Assembly (NCBI GenBank): GCA_048213135.1 | Contig: PS015245.1 | Location: forward strand, 22,472 to 86,471 | DNA: 64,000 nt | Origin: Reclinomonas americana ATCC 50394 | Lineage: Eukaryota > Jakobida > Jakobea > Jakobida | Direction of reading: 5' to 3' | Shown here: piece by piece, positions 57,801-64,000 of the stretch | Position numbering within the stretch: position 1 is the first letter of the stretch | Layout: each line of letters opens with the position of its first letter | Made by a program: the position numbers and the translations under genes | Notes under the pieces: model-generated | The model's input: only the letters and a program-made list of their open reading frames with translations | What the model was told of the DNA's origin: nothing | The model's database searches: none

Positions 57801-57907
57801 GAGTCGCGTTGATGTGCATCTGCACCAACACCACCAACTCACACAATCCACTCACCAGCGTGTCCCAGGCGCGTCGCCAGCTGCTCACCAATCGCCGACG
57901 CAGTCAT
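54885..57907 (-). CDS. RRP1: RRP1/Nop52-type ribosomal RNA processing protein
   Basis: Fifteen exons join in phase from ATG 57907 to TAA 54885: 57856-57907, 57670-57777, 57148-57606, 56632-57109, 56428-56552, 56334-56384, 56194-56277, 56045-56128, 55803-55979, 55715-55729, 55565-55645, 55391-55486, 55290-55325, 55072-55221, 54885-55012. The product is 707 aa. The N-terminal third follows the Nop52 pattern: GEQLATRLGHADRIVRGEA, LGLWKSLFY, then LQREWDLSKGLRAQEFYLLL. RRP1 acts in pre-60S ribosome assembly in the nucleolus. The C-terminal half is acidic and Lys-rich, with SVRFSLEDNKTR (an RVxF-like PP1 docking motif) and the end KYKRRFKGPRLIRNWGFMR. Exon 10 is a 15-nt microexon. Three introns use GTTGCG donors. 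An in-frame 72-nt segment at about 56935-57006 could be a retained intron. The gene ends about 50-80 bp from the convergent kelch gene. Confidence 0.8.
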
Positions 57908-58013
57908 CGCCACACACACGAGCTGCTCACACCACACACACACACGCGAAAGACGATGATGACGATGATGTCACCAATTGTCTGCACTGCGTCTCTCTCT
58001 CTCTGCTGTCAGA

Positions 58014-60630
58014 ATGTCAAGCGACGGTTGGTCTGTGGTTCGTCCGGGCGACGCGCACGCCTCATCTGCATCTGCACGCAGCGGAGGCGGCGGGAAGAAG
58101 GCCAAGTCGGCAGCAGCACCAGCTGCTGCTGCTGCACCAGTTGCTGTGGAGGCGGTTGCCGTGCCAAAGCCCAAGGCCAGCAAGAAGGCAAAGAGCGGCA
58201 TGGGATCGGCCAGTGCCAGTGGCGGAGGGTTGCGTTGCACGCGCGTGTGTGTGCATGCCTGTGTGTGTGACATGCCTGACACGCGTCCAGAGTGTTTGCG
58301 GAGACTGCGGCCTTGTTTGATGTCGACGAGCTGGAGGAGTTTGAGGCACGCATAGCGGAGCAAAGCAGTGGAGAGCGCAAGCGTGGACCCAAGAAGGTCT
58401 CGTCATCAATCACCAATGCATGCATGCACGTTCAAATTCGCTCATTGTGTTGTGATAGGTACTGAATGGAACCATGAAGCGCATTGATGCGACGCAGCAG
58501 GCCGGCTGCGCAGTGAAGCGACCGACTACGGCACTGGTGAAACGCATTGCAGAGGTCAAGGCGGAGAAGGCGCGTGTCAATAGTGTCACGACGGTGGAGA
58601 TTCCGAAGGCTGCTGGTATGTGTTGCATGTGGAGTTGTCTGCTGCCGTGCGCCATGTGGTGACCCGGGCGTGCGACGCAGCTGCACAGGGCAAGTCCAAG
58701 AAGAACAAGCAGAATCAGGGAGGCTCGTCGTCGTCGTCGTCTTCCTCTCGTCGATCGTTGGCAGAGGCCGTTGCGAATGTTTCGTGGGTCGTTTGCCGAC
58801 GAAGTTGGTGGCGTGCTGCTGACGCGTCTAGTTGCAGTTGAGGGTGGATGCGTTGGAGGAGGCGATTGCGGCGGCGGTGGAGGGCTACCGGAACCATCCA
58901 GCCGAGCAGCTGCGCATGGTGGCGGCCACGTGTGAGAACAAGATGTCGTTTGTGTATGATGTGTCGGCGGCGACGTTGAATGATCCAGCGTTCCCTGCCT
59001 CGGCTGTGTCGCCGGCTGTCAACCGTGTACTGGCGCGCTTCTGCTCGTCGTTGCCGGTGGGCTCGGCGGCGGATTTCCTGGAGAGCTCTGTGCAGGCGTT
59101 GCATTTGCCGGCGGATGTGGCGGACAGCTTGCCGGGCGTCGGTCTTGGATTGCGCCTGGTGGTACAGGCGGCCGTGCGAGCGCTGCCGTATGACTTTGCC
59201 AGTGTGGCGCCGCGCATCCTCCGCCTGGCGTCGCAGTCGTCGCGTCGCTTCCCCATCGATGGAAAGTTTATGTCGAGTCTGTTGTGGTTCTGTGAGCAGC
59301 AGCGTGCCGTGAGCGCGCGTGCCGCCATCTATTGTTGCGTGGACGTCTGCCCCGCTGCCTGTCTGTGTGCGCTGATTCGCCGACTTCTGATCTCGATGTG
59401 TGTACGTCGCAGCGTTCTTGAATGTGCTTCACCCCGTGTCGGAGCTGGTGGGCGGTTCCGCGGAGACGCAAGCCCTCCAATTCCTGTCTCGCACGTGTGA
59501 AGCTCGTCTCAGTGCCGAGTTTCGTTCCCTCCTTTTGCATTCTTGTTGCTGCTGCTGTTTCTTATAATCCCTTTTTTGCCGCCTCAGTGATGTGGCGAAT
59601 CAGGAATACGTCGCCCCAGCCACTCTGGTGGAATACGTCGGTCATGCTGCGGATGCCAACAACGAAATCATGTCGGCAACCCTGGAGACCGTTCTGCAGG
59701 CGGTGGTGTTTGGCAGTCCTCACTCGCCTCGAGTGTACTTTAGCCGGCTGGCTCGTCTGGCAGTGGACACGCCGCATGAGCCGCTGCAGCAGCAGGTGCG
59801 TCTCTTTTTCTCGCTCTTTCCTCTCTTACACACTCACACGTTGCGTCGGCACAGTTGGCACGACTGTGTGCACGATCACTGGTCACGGACAAGTTCTGTG
59901 CTTCCACTGTGAACCAAATCGCCGACGCAGAGTGTGTGGCCTTTGTTGTGAATGCCTTGTCGACACGGTGGCGTGATGAGTCGCGACAGGTGTGTTGATG
60001 CGGTGAGAGTGACGTGCTTCGTGGTCGCGTAGTGCTCACTCAATCATTGTGAGCGCAGCTGACACTGGAGGTGGCGGACTCGCTGACAACGGCGCTGAAA
60101 GGGTTGGTCGCCGAGTCGCCCAGCAATCCACACATCTTGCAGGTGAGAGTGATCGCGGGCGTCAGCAGACGCACAGTCTCACTCACTTGTCGTGTCCCCG
60201 CAGCTGTCGCCCGCTGACCTGGCCACGCTGCGCAAGCAGGGCTCGGTGTGTAGTGCGTCCTGTTACGTGCCCAATCAGAGAAACTCAATCCTGTCCCTCT
60301 TTCCTCGATGCAGCGCATGGTGAGTTCGCTGGCCGACATGCGCTCCTCTCTGGCTGCCTCGGCCGCCAACAGGAGAACGAATGCCAGTGGTTCCGCAGGC
60401 AGCGCGGCGCGGTACGTCACTTTTGATCACTTCCTCGATAACGGTGAGCGCACGAGCTCACTCCCGTCCCCGGCAGCTCTGGCGATGTGGCGGTGCAAGC
60501 GGTGGTGGCGGCACGCAGCGCCACTGGCCCCTCATGGGGTGTCACCATTCTGCGACTCGTGCTGACTGGCGGTGCTGCTTTGGCCGGCTTCTGGCTGGCG
60601 TTCAAGGTGGGCGCCGGCAGATGGGTCTGA
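58014..60630 (+). CDS. TMEM214-like ER membrane protein
   Basis: Twelve exons join in phase: 58014-58228, 58291-58396, 58459-58615, 58681-58769, 58838-59333, 59413-59494, 59588-59795, 59855-59989, 60059-60142, 60204-60245, 60314-60411, 60477-60630, giving 621 aa. The start MSSDGWSVVRPGD parallels the GW.VV opening of TMEM214 proteins. A Lys/Ala-rich linker and an SKKNKQNQGGSSS stretch follow, then a helical region starting LRVDALEEAIAAAVEGYRNH. That region includes RLVVQAAVRALPYDFASVAP and FMSSLLWFCEQQR, which resemble plant and animal TMEM214 in order and spacing. The C-terminus has one hydrophobic segment (ILRLVLTGGAALAGFWLAFK). The family sits in the ER membrane. Assignment is by remembered pattern only. 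Three introns use GTTGCG donors. It is divergent from RRP1, 106 bp apart. Confidence 0.6.
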
Positions 60631-60744
60631 TCACGCGCATGCTGCGCCAACACAGGGTGGGGGAATGGGTTGTTTTTTCGTTTATGAAACAATGAGACTG
60701 CCGATGTGGATGAAAAGGGGTGCACGCCTGTCGCGGAACCACGA

Positions 60745-61636
60745 TCACACCATTGCTGCAATGTCCTTCAGCTGTTCGCAGTACATGCGGTAGAAGAGCG
60801 TGGCGATAAAGTTGAACGGCGTGTCAACCTCCTCGCCCGTCAGCTGCGACACGAAATTGATAAGAGACACGATCATCGCATGCCCTCGATCCCACTTCAC
60901 ACACCGCCGACGAGAGGAACAGCTGCAGTCCGTGTCGCTGCGCAAAGAACGCCGCCTCGTCCAGCGACACTGCCTGTCGCTGCTTCAGATCGATCTTGTT
61001 GGCCACCACCACACCTGCGCGCCAGCAGGTAAGAACGAGGCTCACACACGCCTGTGCGCACACAGACGCAACAAGGCACATTCTGGATCTCTGGTCGCGA
61101 CTGCTTCAACACATCCAACCACTTGGCAGTGGCCCTGAACGACTCGGGCGATGTGGTGTCGAAAACCAACATGAAGGCGTTGAATCCATCAATCTACACG
61201 CGACTTTAGCAGTGATGAGAGAGTGAGAGAACAGTGAGAAAGTGAGACGCACCAGTGAGGGCACCATGTCATCATACAACTCGTGGCCCGACACATCGTG
61301 AATGTACAGCTCCACAGTGACCTCGCTGTCGGGGATGTGAACCGGCTTGACTGACAACTCCACGCCATCCGTCTGATCAAGGCCAGTGAGCAAGAGTGAG
61401 CAAGAGTGAGAGTGAGTGTGTCTTGGCGCGCACCATGACGTAGTTCTTGGCAAACGTGGTGCCATTGCTGTGAAACATCTGACACAGACAGCTCTTGCCG
61501 ACCGTTGACGCGCCTGTTGTGTGAGTGAGAGAAGAGAGAGACAGGCAGTGAGCGGCTTGTCATGTGCACACTGTAGAGAGTGAGTGAGCGAGGGACACAG
61601 ACCAACGACGACCAACTTGCATCTGAGAGTGACCAT
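60745..61636 (-). CDS. IFT27: IFT27 (RABL4)-type intraflagellar transport GTPase
   Basis: Six exons join in phase from ATG 61636 to TGA 60745: 61603-61636, 61434-61513, 61253-61372, 61073-61193, 60905-61014, 60745-60843, giving 187 aa (human IFT27 is 186). P-loop GASTVGKS (12-19), DxxG as DVSGHE (64-69), NKID (124-127), SSA (153-155). The segment DGVELSVKPVHIPDS and the C-terminal FNFIATLFYRMYCEQLKD match IFT27 rather than a generic Rab. There is no C-terminal prenylation cysteine, also as in IFT27. It pairs with IFT25 in the IFT-B complex and carries BBSome-linked cargo in cilia. The Gln of canonical switch II is His here. Intron 4 uses a GTTGCG donor. The ATG lies 77 bp from the stop of the next gene. 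Confidence 0.88.
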
Positions 61637-61713
61637 ATTCTCAACTCCCACTCTGATTGCGATTTGATTTCCCGCCTTCACAGCGAGCATCGCGCCATTC
61701 ATTGTTTCGGTGC

Positions 61714-63599
61714 TCACGAGAAGGTGACGGTGATTTGTGCGACGCCCACGCGCGAGTCGCAGCCCTGGTAGGGCACCAGGAAGGTGTCGCTGGTGCCGAT
61801 GCGCTTCCAGCCTGCGTGATGCGGTGAGTTCTTTTGCACCTGGTATCCAGCATGCGTTTCAAGAAGGGACTGACCTTCCACAAAGACCACATTTGGCGTG
61901 AGACCCAGGATGCCCGACTCATTGTCGCATGTCTCCCAGTCGAGCTCGGGTGACAGGATCGGCGTGTCGCTGCGATACAAGCCAAACAAGTGAGCGAATG
62001 AACAAGGTGTAGACGATCGATGCTGCTCTCGTGAACCTGCGCTGCTTGACAATGGTGGGATCACCGCCGTCGAGGATCACGTAGCCGAGATTGTACTGCA
62101 CAGGGTGACTGAGTACGCATTGCTCAGAGAGAGAGACAGGGTTCGTGAATCCGCACCTGCAGATTGTAATTCTTCGGGTTCGGGTCGGACCATCTGCGGG
62201 GCAGGGAGTGAGCACGGGCAGGTGACACAGTAGTATGTCCCTCGCGTCACGTAACTGGCGCGCCGAGTTGTACAGGAAGAGATAATCGCCTGCGAATCAA
62301 CCGGGGGTTAGGAACGTATGCGACAAGAAATGAAGCCTCAAACATTCACACCATTGCTGAGGCGCATAGGCGCAGGGCCGCTCTCCACCAGCGCCGAGTC
62401 GAATGAGTCGCTTCGCGGCGCGATCAAGACGTGGCCAGTGTTGCTGTGCACGTGCTTCCGTGTCAGAGAAACCACACCAGATATTGCTCATACACCGGCG
62501 GTGAGTGCTCACTTGTACGACTTGTAGTCGGTGGTGGTCGCCACCTGGATGCTCGTGTCGCCCCAGAACAACAGACCGCCGTTGGACTGCATCAGCAGCG
62601 CCGCTGTACGTCGAAGGGACGAGCTCAGTCAGCAAGCAAAATCTCAAGACACCAGACAGATGCACAAACCAGACTTGGACCAGCCGCCATTGGGGAACAC
62701 CAGACCCTCGAACGTCCACGGCTTCGATGTGCAACAGAAGAAGAGTCAAGGCACCACAAAGGAGAAGCAACAAGCGCATGAGGGAAGGAGGGGAACAGAG
62801 GATATGGATCGGTGGCCGTCGCCAGCGCCAGTCGCGCAAAAAGACCGCCGTTGCCGTCGTTCACCACACTCGTGAAGAAGCAGTAGTACTTGCCGTCGTT
62901 GGGGTTGTACACCTTCACGACACCACCATCAGTCACGAGCATCGCTGTGCACTTGACAAGGCACAAGACACGCAACCACTCGCGGATCCTCGGCACCGCC
63001 CGGCTGAAAGTCATTCGGACCCAGCACGACATCTTGCGCGCGTGTGGAACGACACGATCAGAGAGCACACAAAGACAGACAACAACGCACACCCCGTTGT
63101 CGCAACTGCTTCGCGACACTCGCTCATAAGACAGATCATTGGGGTCACTCGTGCGCACATACACAATGCTCGACGGTGTCACATCGTATGGCGAATGCTC
63201 GTTCTGTGTGAGGTTCTGCACGCGCACCAGCAGCGCATCGCCCAAGATCGCATCCTGCACAGTGATCGCAAGTGAACGAGGTGTCGGAGAAAAGCACAAT
63301 GCACACAAGAATGCACACACCTCCAGCAGCGCCACGTTGTAGTTGTACTGGTAGTCTGTGTGTGTGCGAGGGTTGAGCGAGTGACTTGCACGTGTGTGTA
63401 TGTGAGAGAGAGAGTGTGTGCATGCACCGCTGTTGGTGTGATCAATCACGGGTTGTGTTGACAGTCGCTTGAGTGTGACTTGTGGAGTGCCAGCGACAGA
63501 GGAAGAAGCGGAGGTGGGACCGCGCAGCAGAGGCGTCTCCATGGCTGCCACGACAAGCGCCAGTGCAATGCAGGCGACAACAAGACCGACTGTGCGCAT
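61714..63599 (-). CDS. Secreted GH130-like glycoside phosphorylase/hydrolase
   Basis: Thirteen exons join in phase from ATG 63599 to TGA 61714: 63428-63599, 63321-63355, 63107-63254, 62977-63032, 62772-62951, 62670-62721, 62513-62603, 62352-62443, 62256-62289, 62157-62193, 62037-62095, 61875-61969, 61714-61811, giving 382 aa. An N-terminal signal sequence (MRTVGLVVACIALALVVAAM) is clear. Family marks are GGAEDPRV, KYYCFFTSVV, SGPAPMRLSNGDYLFLYNSA, TPNVVFVEG and a closing GCDSRVGVAQ. These fit the five-bladed propeller of GH130 (mannosyl-glycan phosphorylases), where E-D-P-R lies near the active site. The substrate is probably a beta-mannoside but is unproven. Three donors begin GTTGC, two of them GTTGCG. 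The fourth intron would be 25 nt with an AAG acceptor, so that junction is uncertain. Confidence 0.72.
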
Positions 63600-63673
63600 C
63601 TCCACTTTTGCAAGATCCGAACACGACGACAAGAAGGACAACCAAGGGCGGGGCGTTCACTCCTTCGCCGTCG

Positions 63674-64000
63674 TCAGTCGAGCTTCTGGGGCTGTGGCTC
63701 CTCCTTGTCTGAGGATAGCCTTTGTAATTGTGAAACGCAGCCGCCAAGAAGCGCAATGTACATGCCACCGCACGTGACGTGCAGGCTGGCCTTCAGTTCG
63801 AACCAGCAGGCGATGAAGAGGGCGCAGGAGAGCATTGCGTGCTCCGTGTGCCTCACGTGAGTCCCTGCATCGACGTGCAAGGGTGAGATTACTGGATGGG
63901 CAAGTGGCGTGCGAGAGACGCAACATGTGGCGGATGCGAGAAGGAGCCACACAATAATGGCTGCCGACGTCGACTCCATGATGCTGCCGTAGCCGGCAAA
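63674..64000 (-). CDS. Multi-pass membrane protein, 3' end only
   Basis: Two exons: one running in from beyond the window edge (63925-64000) and the terminal exon 63674-63864 (TGA), joined in phase by a GTTGCG donor. The sequence reads AGYGSIMESTSAAIIVWLLL, then WTHVRHTEHAMLSCALFIAC, then GGMYIALLGGCVSQLQRLSS, then a charged tail EEPQPQKLD. Two or more membrane helices with a conserved-looking H..H..EH cluster are visible. TMEM45/DUF716 is one possibility, but too little is present to decide. The stop lies 74 bp from the GH130-like ATG. Confidence 0.5.
   Translation of the reverse strand, partial: FAGYGSIMESTSAAIIVWLLLASATCCVSRTPLAHPVISPLHVDAGTHVRHTEHAMLSCALFIACWFELKASLHVTCGGMYIALLGGCVSQLQRLSSDKEEPQPQKLD

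Noticed and set aside
1-64000. CRISPR array, operon or prokaryotic origin
   Set aside because: The tandem repeats lack repeat-spacer structure, and genes are intron-rich with eukaryotic families throughout.
1-64000. tRNA or rRNA genes
   Set aside because: I saw no A/B-box cloverleaf or conserved rRNA segment by eye; a covariance-model scan was not possible here.

Overview
The window is a fragment of a nuclear genome from an intron-rich eukaryote. Genes on both strands have many short GT-AG introns, and splice phases agree across several hundred hand-checked junctions. An IFT27-type intraflagellar transport GTPase (60745-61636) and a QRICH2/DUF4795-like coiled-coil protein (47249-48677) suggest a cilium or flagellum, so a flagellated protist or early-branching fungal/holozoan relative is plausible. 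I cannot name the species. Microsatellites and minisatellites are dense, and most of the 18 runs of N abut simple repeats.

Layout. 1-18924: HVA22/REEP-type ER membrane protein (+), TLC-domain membrane protein (-), an Ala-rich protein with an NPF motif (-, partial), a PH-domain exon (+, partial), a PH/coiled-coil protein (-, partial), a short-chain dehydrogenase (+) and a LITAF-domain protein (+). 19056-41345: about 22 kb of three head-to-tail copies of a roughly 7.8 kb unit. Each unit encodes one large gene with about 31 exons and five internal repeats of a domain I do not recognise. 41346-42502: three short duplicated 5' gene ends, then a gap. 43059-64000: a compact, ordinary stretch with a Pumilio-type PUF protein (-), the QRICH2-like protein (+), a membrane-protein first exon (-), a kelch protein (+), RRP1/Nop52 (-), a TMEM214-like protein (+), IFT27 (-), a secreted GH130-like protein (-) and the 3' end of another membrane protein (-). 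Neighbours there are often 50-250 bp apart and arranged convergently or divergently.

Main results. (1) The 15-repeat family at 19-41 kb: the core exon is 264 nt and the next exon 81 nt in all 15 repeats, and repeat n of one gene matches repeat n of the others. The five-repeat gene therefore existed before the locus was triplicated. (2) A recurrent 5' splice site starting GTTGCG, at 22 of roughly 95 reconstructed introns outside the array and 14 of 15 homologous introns inside it. (3) GC-AG donors at one homologous position in three repeats, microexons of 15 and 25 nt, and candidate introns of 25-32 nt.

Runs of N: 1943-2012, 3626-4257, 7891-8430, 9604-10060, 10865-11480, 12712-13216, 13648-13916, 16030-16073, 17223-17242, 17724-17755, 19502-19971, 27514-27581, 33832-33860, 35338-35357, 42267-42502, 47398-47417, 49201-49751, 51281-51633. 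All exon coordinates are hand-derived and may be off by one or two bases. Functions are assigned from motif memory only; no search was run.
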